A stretch of 64,000 nucleotides of DNA from Rutstroemia sp. NJR-2017a BVV2 (taxonomy: Eukaryota; Ascomycota; Leotiomycetes; Helotiales; Rutstroemiaceae): the NCBI GenBank assembly GCA_002946415.1, contig NJPS01000065.1, positions 310,001 to 374,000 of the forward strand, written 5' to 3'. The notes below the pieces were generated by a model, which was not told where the DNA came from, did no database searches, and worked only from the letters and a program-made list of their open reading frames with translations. Below, piece after piece: positions 1 to 11,200 of the stretch (its first letter is position 1; every line of letters starts with the position of its first letter). A program made the translations under genes and the position numbers.

Positions 1-126
1 ATGGACCATGCAATTACCCCCTCTTGCTCTTTTGTGTTTATTGGAGCCCTTGAAAGATACTTCCTAATCGTCCAATTTCGCCGGCGCCACTCATCATTTC
101 CAGTAACACTCGCTAACATATTTCAG

Positions 127-698
127 CCACCGCCGAAAAGTTTGGTGATGGTGCAACAGGTAAGGCTATTTCTACCCGATTCGAAAGGTATGTAGCTCCT
201 CTACCTTCTATTCCCGAACACAGGCTGACTTGTATTAGAATGAGGAAGGAAGAGGCGTGGAATCTTTCAATTTCAACTAACTCCGATGCAGCAGCTCCAA
301 AAGGCACGCCACGCAAGCCGCGTACCCCTGGCTCCGGTGGAGGACGCAAGAAGAACCCGAAGACACCAAAGAAAGTGGAGGATGATGGGGATGACGGTTC
401 AGAGATCGAGTCTCCAAGCAAGATCAAGAAAGAAAACCTCAAGAAGACTGTCGTTGGCCGTGTCACCAAGGCTAATCCTCGTGCTGCAAAGGCGGCTGTT
501 AAGTCCTACGAAGAGAGTGATGCCGAGACTGAGTTCATGGACGCGGACACTGGCGCAGTTAAGACTGAGGATGGCATGATGGATTGGGGTCACTCTGCTG
601 CCGACGAAGAACATGCTATCAACAATGACTACGAAGTCGGCAATGGTAACGCTGGCTACGATGATGTTGATGACGACCGCTTCTACGACGATGCCTAA
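127..698 (+). CDS. Partial gene: basic then acidic nuclear-type protein, 3' end
   Basis: Two exons are visible: 127-187 and 239-698, with intron 188-238 (gtatgt...ttag). The first visible exon follows a branch site and acceptor ending at 126, so at least one upstream exon with the start codon is missing or unrecognised, probably beyond the left edge. The readable N-terminal part is TAEKFGDGATGKAISTRFE, followed by MRKEEAWNLS. A Lys/Pro/Gly-rich stretch with GTPRKPRTP and GGGRKKNPKTPKK resembles AT-hook-like DNA-binding tails, and the C-terminus is very acidic (DDVDDDRFYDD). No catalytic motif is seen. The composition suggests a small chromatin or nuclear protein, but I do not recognise the family. 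The splice is supported because joining at these sites keeps one open frame to the TAA at 696-698. Confidence 0.7.
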
Positions 699-1596
699 GC
701 AAGCTTTGTGTATTTCTGGGACGGGTTTGAATGACTTGGAGATATCAGCTTTCTCGCGGTGCCACCACCAAAATCATCAACTGCACTGACTACTCGATCA
801 TTTGCTTTCCCCCCACCCTTCGACACACGTTGCTGCACGCGTCGCTCTGCTATCATTCGCCACTCTTTACTTTGATTTGGGTTGCTGGATTTGCCGGAGT
901 TGAATACCTGCGACATGACTTCTTTTTTTTCTTTACACAAGTTCCCTACGACCGTCTCTGCAACGCACGAATCAATACACATCAAGACAACACACACTTG
1001 ATTCGCTCGCTCGATACTTGGCACACGTTCGCGGACAGTCTTTGGGGTTGTGTCTCTGCTCTCTTTGCTTTGATAATTGGTTTCTTTGGTGCTTTTTTTC
1101 GGAATGGATATGGGAGGAAAATTTGAATTGATGGAACCGGGACATGCTTTATGAATTTCTCACGATGGATATGACGGTATGACGCATGGGATGTCATGGA
1201 TGTATAATCTCCTCCGCCTATTAATTGGTCAACGCTGGGAACTTTGCTACGGCATCGTTTCTGGCTGAGATTTGGCTATTGGAGAGTTAAAACATGGAGA
1301 AAGTAGAAAATGCAAGCGACTTTCTTTACTCTTTATTGATAACTGGTTTTACTGGTTTTAAAATGCTATGTGAGATCCATTGTACAATGTGAATAGAACC
1401 AAACCAAGCAAACAAAGTGCAAGTCACCATGTCACCAGTAGAGCACTCAAGCCAAGATACGATCGAGATAATCTCCAATTTCAATCTCTGCTTCATTGAC
1501 GCCAAACACCATGCGTAGGAATATCCCAATTTGAGAAGCCTAGTAATATCCATAATCACCGCATAATGCCTTTCAACGCAGGAATTCCAGTCCTCT
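699..1596. other. Intergenic, convergent 3' regions
   Basis: Space between two convergent stop codons. It holds T-rich stretches and several short open frames (for example 731-1126 plus strand) without recognisable protein character. I see no gene; it probably carries the two 3' UTRs. Confidence 0.6.
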
Positions 1597-3582
1597 TCAA
1601 TTTAACAGCAAATCCCACAACCCCTCCTTCTCCACATACGCATGATGAATGACATTAACAAGCCACACATCATCCATGATCCCCTCAATCACCTTTCTCG
1701 TCTCGCTCTTCGCCCCATAAACCCTCGCCCACTCGCCCCAGATACCGAACGCCTCTTCTGTCCACGCGCGGAAACTGACCTCTTCGATAATCGTTGGGGT
1801 GATAATCTCCTTACCGGGGAAGGCACCCCACGTAACCGCATTTGTGCTTCCTGCTCCTCCTTGGTCGCTGGATACAAAGTCGCCTTTGGCGTTCGATGCG
1901 TAGAAGGATACGGTGTCGCAGAGTTCAGGAGACGTAAGTTTAGAGTGAAGCGTCTTCCAGTCAGAGGCTGGGATGAAAAGTTCTACAAATGCTTTCTGGA
2001 AGACAAATCCGTTTTTGGGACCCCATCCGAAGATAGGGTCGGAAGATCGGACGCCGTTGACGGCGGGTTGAGAGGCTACTGTCCACCAGCCTTTCTTGTT
2101 GAGTCCAAGAAGCTGCTTCTTGATGGAGTTTGTCTCTTCGTTGAGGCCTTCTTCGCTCCAGGGAATGGCGGTAAGTTGTCCTTCGATATGGCGAAGGAAG
2201 AGATTCGTAATGTCGGAAGTGCTAGCAGGATGACCCCAAAGCTTGATGGCCTGGTTGATGGACATGTGTAAAGAGACACCATATCCATCGATTTCTCCAT
2301 ATGCAGGAGATCGAGCATCTCCCCAACGACCGTTCGGGAAATCATCCCAGGTAGCTTCCCTACCTAGACTGCCCTCTCCTTCACTAATCGCGAGTGTATT
2401 TGCGCGGCTATTCACAGCTTCCGCTGGAACGCCGGCTTCCAGCGCAGTAGCTTCGTAGCTAGGATTCGATGCTTGAGCAGCGGTGATTATAATGCGGTTA
2501 TGAGGATCCGACCCTACAGAAGATTGACGTCTCGAACTGCGCTTGTGGGATCCATTTACGGTCAGATGCGAAATGGGTGGGAGTAATTCGGCCTCGAGCG
2601 CCTCGGAGTCATCGTCGGTGGCTTCTGGAATCAGATTCGTTCGCTCAAGGATAAACGATACTGATTTCTCCAAGTTTAGGGTATAGAAATGGAATCCTCT
2701 AGGTCCTGAGTACTGGGACTTTGTGACCTTGATATGTTCAACAATCTCACTAAGAATGTCCACTCCGACCTTCTTCACCATCTCATCATCCCCCCTCACC
2801 GTGTCCAACCTTGTCATGATGTCTGCTGGAAGTTTGGCGTGGCTAAGTTTCGTGGTTCGTTTGATCATTTGGTAGCTCTGAATTGGCATCATGCCAGGTA
2901 TAATCGGGATATTTTTAAATGCCCCACTAGGATGTTCTCGCAGGCGTTTCTCGAAGTGATTGTATGCCTCTACATCAAAGAATAGTTGGGTCATAATGAA
3001 ATCAGCACCAGCCTGGACCTTCTCCACCAAATACGGCAAATCATGCTCCAAACTCTGCCCCTCAGGATGCCCCTCATCTGCATGACCCTCTGGATAAGCC
3101 GCAACTCCTATACAGAAGTAATCCCCGTACTGTTTTCTTATGTATTTTACTAAATCGATCGCCCACTCGAAGTCCCAGTCCATAGCCGGTGATTGTCCAT
3201 CCTTCTCGTCGACAGCGCGATATTCGTCGGTCCGCGGAGGATCTCCTCTCAGAGCCAATATATTCCTTATTCCTAATGCCTTCGCATCCTCTAGAGCTTG
3301 GTCGACCAATGTCCGACTCATGTTGGTGCAAGTAAGATGTAAACATGTTGTAAGACCGAGATCTCGCTGACACAGCTCCGCGAGCTCCAATGATTTCGTC
3401 GCCGTCGATCCGCCAGCTCCCCAAGTGACAGTGACGAACAAAGGTCTCAGCGCACGAGACATTCGATCGAGACGAGCGCGCAAGTTGGACGATCCCATTG
3501 ATGTCTTTGGCGGGAAGAATTCGAGGGAGAAGTAACTTGTATCGGGTGGCAATGCCGCGATTTTGGCTGTGATCTTCTCCAT
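1597..3582 (-). CDS. MET12: Methylenetetrahydrofolate reductase, MET12 type
   Basis: Single-exon gene of 661 residues. MTHFR reduces 5,10-methylene-THF to 5-methyl-THF with FAD and NAD(P)H, feeding methionine synthesis. The catalytic TIM-barrel half (about residues 10-310) shows SLEFFPPKT, VTWGAGGSTA, HLTCTN, NILALRGDPPR and AAYPEGH. A Ser/Arg-rich linker (about 320-390) leads to the C-terminal half with FPNGRWGDARSPAYGEIDGYG-like, IPWSEEGL and GWGPKNG motifs, the region that senses S-adenosylmethionine in eukaryotic MTHFR. Fungi usually have two paralogues. SLEFFPPKT, VTWGAGG and the 661-residue length agree better with yeast Met12 (about 657) than with Met13 (about 600, SFEYFVPKT, ITWNAGG). 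The start was chosen as the only ATG before the barrel. The paralogue assignment is from remembered sequences and is less sure than the family. Confidence 0.93.
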   Translation of the reverse strand: MEKITAKIAALPPDTSYFSLEFFPPKTSMGSSNLRARLDRMSRALRPLFVTVTWGAGGSTATKSLELAELCQRDLGLTTCLHLTCTNMSRTLVDQALEDAKALGIRNILALRGDPPRTDEYRAVDEKDGQSPAMDWDFEWAIDLVKYIRKQYGDYFCIGVAAYPEGHADEGHPEGQSLEHDLPYLVEKVQAGADFIMTQLFFDVEAYNHFEKRLREHPSGAFKNIPIIPGMMPIQSYQMIKRTTKLSHAKLPADIMTRLDTVRGDDEMVKKVGVDILSEIVEHIKVTKSQYSGPRGFHFYTLNLEKSVSFILERTNLIPEATDDDSEALEAELLPPISHLTVNGSHKRSSRRQSSVGSDPHNRIIITAAQASNPSYEATALEAGVPAEAVNSRANTLAISEGEGSLGREATWDDFPNGRWGDARSPAYGEIDGYGVSLHMSINQAIKLWGHPASTSDITNLFLRHIEGQLTAIPWSEEGLNEETNSIKKQLLGLNKKGWWTVASQPAVNGVRSSDPIFGWGPKNGFVFQKAFVELFIPASDWKTLHSKLTSPELCDTVSFYASNAKGDFVSSDQGGAGSTNAVTWGAFPGKEIITPTIIEEVSFRAWTEEAFGIWGEWARVYGAKSETRKVIEGIMDDVWLVNVIHHAYVEKEGLWDLLLN

Positions 3583-4199
3583 GATGTTGAGGCTTGTGGT
3601 TTTGTTCTTCCTGTTCGTCTCGTCTCGTCTTTTGATCTCAGCAACTTTTTATCTTTTGTCACAAAATTGTAAAAGTTTCAACGGAAGGCTGTTGGAGGTA
3701 ATTGGGCGGGGTCCTGTTGTTTTTTCCCGTAGCGGGATCGGCAGCGCGATCAAATGCCACTAGAGACGGGTTTGAGTTCCCGCAACATAATTAATACTCC
3801 GTAGTTAATGTGAAGAAGGAGGCTAGGTCCCTTCTATTGCGTTCTCTCGATGTAGGCATCAAAGGAAAGAGCTCCCAAGTAAGTTGTTTTTGTCGAGCGA
3901 CAAAAGACGTCATTTCAAGTGTAACAATGCACTGTTGCTGCCCCTCCAGGTTCATGAATCACCAAACATCACCAATTCCGGCAAGTCTCAATTATTAAGA
4001 GGTAAAATAGTACAATAACTATATTAACAATGGAATTATCTGAAAATAAGATACATTGACAGGGCTAAATTACAACCGTTCTTGCCTCGCCTCTCTCAAA
4101 TCCGCTCGCAGCCGCCTTTCCAAAGAGCCATTGCTGTGTGATCCACCTGCTTGTAGCTTGGCTTCAATAGCCCGGTAGCGGTAGTAAATGCGAATAATT
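3583..4199. other. Intergenic, MTHFR promoter side
   Basis: Contains the upstream region of the MTHFR gene and the 3' side of the next gene. A TACTCCGTA 9-mer lies at 3795-3803, a one-base-pair relative of the recurrent TACTTCGTA motif. The stretch after 4000 is A/T-rich. No gene seen. Confidence 0.5.
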
Positions 4200-5330
4200 C
4201 TACCATTCTACAGTGTAAACATTGACGGAAGTACTTCCTGCAAGCCCATTGAATGCTTCGACCCACACAGAGCGGCATGCCTTGGTCGCAAACGCAGAAT
4301 CAGTGACCCAGGGAGGGGTCCAAGGTCCTGTAGGAGGAGGTGGGCGAGAAGTTGTACCTCTCCTTGCTGGATCATTTGGTAGTGTGTAGAATTTGAAGCT
4401 AATCCAGGTATTATAAGTTATTTTCCAGGTTGATGGCGGCGGTATACAGCTCATGGGTGCATCGATCTCTACACGTGGCATGATACGGCGACGAGCTTGT
4501 TCAACCTCCTTCGAAGCAAGGAGGTCCGACTGTCCCATAGGCTTCGACATAGCTGTTATAAGCGTGCTTGGCTGGGTACGAGTGACTGTGGGATTCGTGG
4601 TTGGTCTGGGAAGCACATCAAGATTAGACGACCATCCCTGACGGCTTGTCGATGGTGTCTGGATCCCTTCTGGCGCACCTAGCGAGAACCTCGAAGGAAC
4701 GAAAGACATAGTCGGTGACGCCTCTGAAATCTCTGTAACTGTGACCCTTGCTGAAGGTATCATTAATCCGGAACAAGTTGACCGAATACATCTGTATGTT
4801 CCGAGTTGCATGGGGGGTGCATTTCGAAGCACATCGGTAGCGATACCAATCTGGAAGCCGTATTCGTGCAGGTTCTTGAGATAAGTCTTCACGGCTGCTT
4901 CTTCCTCGGGACATCGCATCATCCGAACCCAATCAGAACCCTCGCCATTGGGTATTCCACACTGGACAATAATCTCTTCTGCAAGGATTAACACCGTCTC
5001 GTCGACTTGGCTTGAGTGGTTGTAAGAGGTCGGTAGTAATCTGAGGTCGTCGGGATTAACGTCGGCTGTCGCATACGGATCATTGCCTACGTCGGTCCTG
5101 GCTCCAGGAGGAATTCCAATCCGATCATGAAAATCCGTCATAAAAGAAGTCAACCGCTGAAAGCGCTCTAACTCTAGCTCGATCACACGGAAATCGCCTT
5201 CTTGGGTGAGTAGTGCTGAGCGCGCAGGAGCACTGGTCAAAGAGGGTGATTGTCCAGGCCGGGGTGCTGCATGGCTCAATGAAGCCAAGGCCATTAACAG
5301 GGTTGGAAGGTATGTGGTGAGCAAAAACAT
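4200..5330 (-). CDS. Predicted secreted protein of unknown function
   Basis: Uninterrupted frame of 376 residues from a real ATG. The N-terminus is a clear signal peptide: a hydrophobic core LPTLLMALASLSHA with a likely cut before APRPGQ. The mature part starts with a predicted helical region (VIELELERFQRLTSFMTDFHDR), has a few cysteines around 128-185, then a low-complexity Ser/Thr/Pro-rich region and a Pro-rich segment (RPPPPTGPWTPPW) near the C-terminus. No catalytic motif, membrane anchor or GPI signal is evident. I do not recognise the family. It could be a small extracellular or wall-associated protein; effector-like roles cannot be judged from sequence alone. No splice signals interrupt the frame, so a single exon is assumed. 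Confidence 0.65.
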   Translation of the reverse strand: MFLLTTYLPTLLMALASLSHAAPRPGQSPSLTSAPARSALLTQEGDFRVIELELERFQRLTSFMTDFHDRIGIPPGARTDVGNDPYATADVNPDDLRLLPTSYNHSSQVDETVLILAEEIIVQCGIPNGEGSDWVRMMRCPEEEAAVKTYLKNLHEYGFQIGIATDVLRNAPPMQLGTYRCIRSTCSGLMIPSARVTVTEISEASPTMSFVPSRFSLGAPEGIQTPSTSRQGWSSNLDVLPRPTTNPTVTRTQPSTLITAMSKPMGQSDLLASKEVEQARRRIMPRVEIDAPMSCIPPPSTWKITYNTWISFKFYTLPNDPARRGTTSRPPPPTGPWTPPWVTDSAFATKACRSVWVEAFNGLAGSTSVNVYTVEW

Positions 5331-6446
5331 ATTTGAAGTAGTCCGATATTTGGTGCACGTTTCCTATTCATCTATAGGTTTTGAAGATAAAAGGTTGAAG
5401 TATCAGAGAATAAAGTAGCAGATTCAGAACAAATGAAAGTGAAAAGATTGAATCTGGGACCAAGGGCTCAGTTGTCTTTTCCAGATGATCAAGAAACCAG
5501 AAATCTTTCTGGCCTTCTCGCCATTTTTATAATCCTCTCGTTGTAGAGCCGAACAAACGACGAAAAGAACGAGCAAAACACTAGTTCACTTAAGCTAGAT
5601 AGCCCTACTTGACCATAACCTCAGCCCTAGAGGGCGAGTATGTATTCCAGAACATTGAATGGATAAGAATAGACTTAGAAGACGCCGGCTTCGTGCGGGC
5701 GTTTCCGCTTCAAGGAAGTTATTGGTACAACCGATTTAGGTGACTTCTGGAATTTGGCTACCTCGCGCCGACGATTTCCAGAGCATGATGAGCTATGGGA
5801 CTAGCAAATTATGATAATGGAACCGAATGTTCTGGATTTTGAGGTGATAGCCACTGATAGGGATGAAGAGGGAAACGGATGGAAGGTGCAGTCAAGCCTT
5901 TCTGTGCGTACCAACGCAACCTAGTGACTGGGCAAGCTATAGCACTAGCCTAGCCATAACTGACAAAAGCTGGGTAAATCAAGGTGACGATCGCTCAAAC
6001 GCCTATGAAGCGTCTTGTCTGTCTTATCCCTTGGTTGGTCTGTCTGTTTGTTTGTTTCGTGCGGCTATTCAAACATTCAAACAACACCCAACTGGTGAAA
6101 TACTACAGTGATGACTAATACACTCTTTATCTCTTATCACTTGTCCCCTCCGCTTATCGGCTGGTTGTTTTAACTCCTGCAAACACCAGAAAGCCTTTCA
6201 GTATTGCACATTGAAGGGTAAGATCGTGCAATACTCACAGTTAGTGTTGTCTAGTTAAACAGAACAGCTCGGGCTTCTCTGTAACTTCGGCGTGCATCGG
6301 TAGGATATCATATCCATTTTCCTTTCCTCGTCACCCCCATCTTCACATTCTCCTCCGTGCTCTGTAGTTACTGGATTCTAGCAACTTCACCAATCATATC
6401 GACATCGAGAAGGACCGGACGTGCTCTATAGAAGCTGCTATTCAGA
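5331..6446. other. Intergenic, divergent promoters
   Basis: Lies between two divergently transcribed genes. It has runs such as gtctgtctgtttgtttgtttcg near 6040-6060 and a pyrimidine-rich leader before the next gene (about 6300-6365). No gene seen. Confidence 0.5.
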
Positions 6447-7276
6447 ATGGCAGAACCGAATCTCCCAACAACCTACAATGCCTTCTTCTATGGAACCTTG
6501 GTAAGTCGTCTCCTTTGCTCTTATCTTCCCAGCACACCCAGCATGACTGACACACTAACGCCCCTCTCAGATGGCACCTGAAGTTCTCTATCGTGTTCTC
6601 TACAACATCAGCAAGACCCCCACCAACCCATCCCTTCTCAAAACCATCACTCCAGCCATCCTCCCCGGTTACTGTCGCCACAAGGTTCGGTTCGCCGATT
6701 ACCCTGGTATTGTCGCTGAGTCCGGGCACACGGTTCGCGGCACGTATGTTACTGGCTTGACACTAGATAATGTGCGCAACTTGGATCTCTTCGAAGGCAG
6801 CGAATATGTGCGAAAGGAGGTGACGGTTAGGTTACTTGCTACTAAGAACCAAGATGAAGGGATAATGGGCGAGGCAGTTGAGACGGGTGAAGAGAAGCCT
6901 GCACAGACATATGTCTTCCTTAATAGAACGGGCCTGGAGAGTGAAGAGTGGGACTTTGAATATTTCAAGCGGGAGAAATTACGAAATTGGGTGGGAAGGA
7001 GTGAGGAGTATGCTGGTTAGATTTATTTTTTTCCTTCTCAGTATCCTACAGTGAGCCGACACAAATTTACTGACTGGAAAATCTATAGAAGTTGATGCGG
7101 GTGGTAGTTATGAAGTCCAAGAGAGCAAAGAGGAAAAACATGATCCTACAGGCGGACGAGGTGTTGGCGGCGCAATATCCCAACAACTGAAAGATGGTAT
7201 AGAGGCTGAATACAGGGAGAAATGGATGGCAGAGGAGCTCTCCAGAGTCCGGGAACAAGAGCAGCGTGTTTCTTAG
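6447..7276 (+). CDS. AIG2-like / gamma-glutamylcyclotransferase-fold protein
   Basis: Three exons: 6447-6500, 6571-7015 and 7089-7276, giving 228 residues. Both introns (6501-6570 and 7016-7088) have canonical ends and branch sites. The N-terminus NAFFYGTLMAPEVLYRVL is the YGTL signature of the BtrG/GGCT-like AIG2 fold. It continues with ILPGYCRHKV, YPGIV, GTYVTGLT and LDLFEG, all typical of fungal AIG2-like proteins. The third exon adds a charged tail with DPTGGRGVGGAI and a Glu/Arg-rich end. It reads from a splice just before an apparent TAG at 7018-7020, so a naive single-exon model would lose 62 residues. Related enzymes act on gamma-glutamyl substrates. The substrate here is unknown. Confidence 0.88.
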
Positions 7277-8869
7277 CTGGCTCTGTTTGCGAAGAGCAGA
7301 GTTTTAAGCAGTGCTTAACTGGATATGGATTCAGATATGGATTCACATCGAAGTGTATCACAGGGCCAGAATGTGCGGTGATGGTGGGATAAGCACATAT
7401 AATGTCCCCTTGAGTAAGGTCAGTTCTCAGCAGTTTAGACACCATCTTCAAGTGTTTATGGCGCGTTGGATGTTGCTTGCAGTCTGGCATTTTAGATGAG
7501 ATGTCGTTTGGAAGAGCATAGAGATAGACATAGAATATGCATGATGATGGCTGCACTTTCTCTACCTCGATATCTGCGTTCTACATTCCCACAACATAGG
7601 CATTCGATACTTTGCTGCTCTTTACTATATGCCCTTTATATCAACCTCTTTATCCCTCGTACTCCCAACCATTACTGAGACTCCCGCCATACCCAAAAAT
7701 GGAGAGAAAGAAAAACGGTCAAAAATGAAAGGGATCGGTCCGCCAACCTTATGCACACGTTCCTTTGTCCGCTTCAAAGTCAAAGCACTTACATACATAC
7801 ACACCTCGGCGGCGACTGACATCAACACACCCCGGTCCCTCCTTGCAGTGTCGACTTGCGTAATAGCACGTACTACCCTCCACCCCTTCACGTAGCCTTG
7901 GCGCCAGGGCTTGGTGCTTCGTACAGGTACGTGAGAACGCGGGCGAGGATTTGATCTCTTACGAACTATTTCATACATGCATAAATACATACATACCTTT
8001 TTGGGACCGACGTAAAATGGAGAGATAGAATGAACTGAAGTACGGCTCTGCGATACTCAACGAAGGGGTGTTGGTGTTTGTTGGTGTTGGTGTGAGCGGT
8101 TTGATTTGATTTAGTTTGGTTTGTGAGTGACTTAATTTAATTTGGTTTGGTTCGTGAGCTGAAGTGATGTGATGCTCACGAAGAGAAGAGAAGAGAAGAG
8201 GTGGAGATTAGCTAGTGTCAGCCTCAGCCCGTCAGGGCCACGGGATCGGGAGCGGGCTGGATGAGATGAGATGAGACGGGGTGGGAGGGCTGAGCTTGGC
8301 GGGAGGAGGATGAGTATGATGATGATGTTTTCCGGTGTGTATGTTGGGTGCTGATTTTGCGTCGATAAAGTGTACGTGGGATGAGGAGGCCGTGCCATCG
8401 TGGTGGGTGAAGATGTTACATAATGCGCAGAATCCTACACAGTACGTATCACTAGGTCGGTGGCCCATCTAATAATGAAACAACACAAGCAGATGTGGAA
8501 AGTCAAAATATCACATAAAATTAATATCACGAGCAAGTAATGAAGAAGTTTATTGTTTGAGAAGTATTTGTGATTGAAAGGAATCTATGAAGGGCTCAAG
8601 TAACACCAGTATTTGTTTGCAATGCATTTCGTAAAATTTCATCACCACCGATTTTTTGGTTCGGGATGTCCCCTCCCAATGCAATGCCAAAAACGAAAGA
8701 AAAAGGTATAATATATACATGATATGAAGAAAAGGTTCAAAGTTCAGAACCGATGCTGTATGCCAAAAGGTGGTATCAAAGAGTGAAAAGTCTATATTTA
8801 TTCAAGAAACGACCTGCGAATCAAGAACTTATACAAGAAATGAGACGAAGGAAATGAGAATGTTGTTGT
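7277..8869. other. Intergenic, low-complexity rich
   Basis: No supportable gene. It contains a tandem AGAAG run near 8178-8200, GAGAT repeats near 8260-8277, TTGGTG and TTTGATT repeats near 8065-8155, and the 3' side of the LPMO gene. The open frames here lack protein character. Confidence 0.5.
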
Positions 8870-10078
8870 TTAGACGGACATCTCTGTTCCAAGGGCTCTG
8901 CGCGCAACGTGGCGGTTGTTGCTTGTGAATCTCTTGGCGATGGTCAAAGATTTGCTTTGGCCTGAGGTGCAGGTGGTGCCAGCAGCCATGGCTTGAGCGA
9001 CACTCCATGTTCCTGAGGCGCACTGTTGGAAGGATGAACCTCCAATGCAGTTGAAATCGCCCTCAGAAGTGCATGTACCGGTCAATTGAGCGCCTGATCC
9101 AGTGGTTCCAGTGCTTGCTGGGGTAGCGGCGCTGGTGACTGAAGAAGCTTGGACGGGTGCGGCGGATGAGGCTGGAGCGACGCTTGCTACAGTTGCTTGT
9201 GTGGATGAGGCAGGAGCAACAGTTGCTGAAGCTGCTTGTGCGGATGCAGCGATGGTGACGAAGACACCTCCAGAAAGAGGGGTGGCAGTTGAGCTGACAA
9301 CTGGAGCTGCAGTGGCAGATGTAGGGACGGCAGTAGCAGTAGCTGGAGAGTTTCCACCAGTGGCGGCTTGGCAAGATCCAGTTGGCGCTGCAGTGGCAGT
9401 TGCGGTAGCTCCACCATCGAACTCAACGGCAGTGCCAGGGTTAGGGAAGACCACGTCGAGTGAGTCGGCAGTACCACATCCATTGCCAATGTTGGCGACG
9501 AACATATCTGGAAGAGAGTTGTAGAAGGCGGTATCTCTCTCGGCGATGACATCACGCTTGGAGGAACCTCCGGAGAGAGTCACGGGAGCGCAGTTCTGGT
9601 ACATCTCGCGGTTTCCGATCTTGTTGAACCAGGTCCAAACAAGCGTTCCCTTTCCAGCAGGAAGTTCAGCTGGGATGGTGAAGTTGTAAGTGTCTGGGTC
9701 GACGGCCGCCGCGTTGTTTCCGTTGTTGCCAGCGATATTTTTCATGGGGCATCCGCCAATATAGGACTTGATGACCTTGAAGGTGCTCTTCGCAGTTGGC
9801 TTCTCATCGTAGGTAATTGAGACTTGGCAAGATCCACCTCCGTGAACAGCACTTCCGGTGAAGGCAAGCTCGTAAGATCCGCCGAGAGTCATGACATTGT
9901 CCGCACCCTCCGCATCGTAAACGCCAGTGCGTTGTTTGCATGGGAAATCAGAACCGTCGGCCGCCAAAGGAGAGCTGTTGAGTGTTGACTTTCCGTATGG
10001 GACAGGGGTGTTCATGATCATGTGGCCGTTGGCGAGAGCAGCGAGTCCGATGACTCCGAAGATGTTGTTGTAAAGCAT
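8870..10078 (-). CDS. AA11 lytic polysaccharide monooxygenase with X278-like tail
   Basis: Single exon, 402 residues. A signal peptide of 18 residues (core IFGVIGLAALANG) ends directly before HMIMNTPVPYG, so the mature N-terminal residue is histidine 19, the first copper ligand of an LPMO. The second ligand is in AVHGGGSCQ. WTWFNKIGNREMYQNCAP carries the aromatic axial region typical of AA11 enzymes, which cleave chitin oxidatively. After the catalytic domain (about 19-225) comes a long Ala/Ser/Thr-rich linker (about 226-325). A C-terminal cysteine-rich module follows (CTSEGDFNCIGG, FQQCASGTWS, GTTCTSG). It matches the X278 module often fused to AA11 proteins and believed to bind chitin. Likely acts outside the cell on fungal or arthropod chitin or in wall remodelling. 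The plus-strand open frames inside it are antisense shadows. Confidence 0.93.
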   Translation of the reverse strand: MLYNNIFGVIGLAALANGHMIMNTPVPYGKSTLNSSPLAADGSDFPCKQRTGVYDAEGADNVMTLGGSYELAFTGSAVHGGGSCQVSITYDEKPTAKSTFKVIKSYIGGCPMKNIAGNNGNNAAAVDPDTYNFTIPAELPAGKGTLVWTWFNKIGNREMYQNCAPVTLSGGSSKRDVIAERDTAFYNSLPDMFVANIGNGCGTADSLDVVFPNPGTAVEFDGGATATATAAPTGSCQAATGGNSPATATAVPTSATAAPVVSSTATPLSGGVFVTIAASAQAASATVAPASSTQATVASVAPASSAAPVQASSVTSAATPASTGTTGSGAQLTGTCTSEGDFNCIGGSSFQQCASGTWSVAQAMAAGTTCTSGQSKSLTIAKRFTSNNRHVARRALGTEMSV

Positions 10079-11172
10079 TTTGATGGTTTGTATAAAATGA
10101 ATCCTGTAGAATTTAGATCGTTAGGAAGATTGTTTTCGGTTTTGCTGCTTGTGATTGCAAATGTTTGAAGTGAACGTATGAAGAAGGGAAAAAAGAGGGG
10201 ATGATAGAAGAGGTGACTTTATAGATCCGAATGAGGTATTGTCAAACCTGCAAAACAACAATGCTATTATTCTTAAAACAATGCCTTGCTGTTATTCACA
10301 ATAGAACAGAGGTTTTCACATCGAGTGAATAGAGAATGAACAAAGAATAATAGCCGAGCGACGTCTTCCACCCACGAACAGAGGCCACAAAGGGTTTCTT
10401 CTAATCACTGTGAAACTTCCTTTACTTAAAGGAGAGAGGAAGTAAACCTGTGGCCAATCCACGCCCAGTAGATTTAGATGTGACTCGTGAAGGAAGTCGG
10501 TGCAACAAAGGATTCGACCGGGCAATAACAAAGGCCCAGATGAGGTGAAGTGTACGTACCCTTTTCTTGATAGAAGTATCGATGTAGCGAAGTTGAAAGA
10601 ATGCGATTGTTCCTAAAGGATGGACAAGGGAGTGTCTGTAGTGTTTGTTCTGTTTGCGTTGGACGACGAGTGTCTTCGAAAGCTGATACAAGGAATGTGA
10701 TGATATGCTTTGGTTCTACTTGCCAGAAGTTGAAGCGAAGCTGTATCGAAAGGAGTGAAATGAACAACGGAAACAAAGGACTAGCCTATGAGAACAAACA
10801 AATACTCGTGATGAGGAGGAGTGAAGAATGAAGTTTTGATATGGAGATGGGGAAGTGTTTCCATCTTATATCCCTTGGTCATGGGCAGGGCGACTTTCAT
10901 CTCAAGCCGAGCTTACAGCCCGTCCTAAGGGACTGCAGCAAGGAAGCCCGGAAACAATGGCTTCATTGGTTGTGGGATGGTAGTCAGAGTCTGGTGGTCC
11001 TGGCGGCCATGATTTGGTGAGATTCATTTTTTCCTTTTCCGTGCCAAACGCCTCTCAAGGAACTGGGCACAGTAGTCAGGAACGACCTGGGTAGGGAGGG
11101 TTCTCCGCTGCAGTCTGTGAGACGAAATCTCTTCATCCAGCCGATTCGCCTATTTTCCGCGCATACCTAATC

Positions 11173-11200
11173 GCTGCAAGCCTGTGCAAGCCTGTGCAAG
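11173..11200. repeat. Short tandem direct repeat, 10-nt unit
   Basis: The unit gcctgtgcaa is repeated in the text tgcaagcctgtgcaagcc and onward, about two and a half copies. Intergenic; no function evident. Confidence 0.6.

Noticed and set aside
731..1126. 131-codon plus-strand frame after the first gene
   Set aside because: Low-complexity T-rich translation, no protein-like features; lies in a probable 3' UTR.
3760..3785. tRNA-like B-box (gggtttgagttcccg)
   Set aside because: No matching A-box, acceptor stem or clover-leaf pairing around it.
9102..9524. 140-codon plus-strand frame inside the LPMO gene
   Set aside because: Antisense of the Ala/Ser/Thr-rich linker; the repeated GCx codons give an artificial Ala/Val-rich frame.
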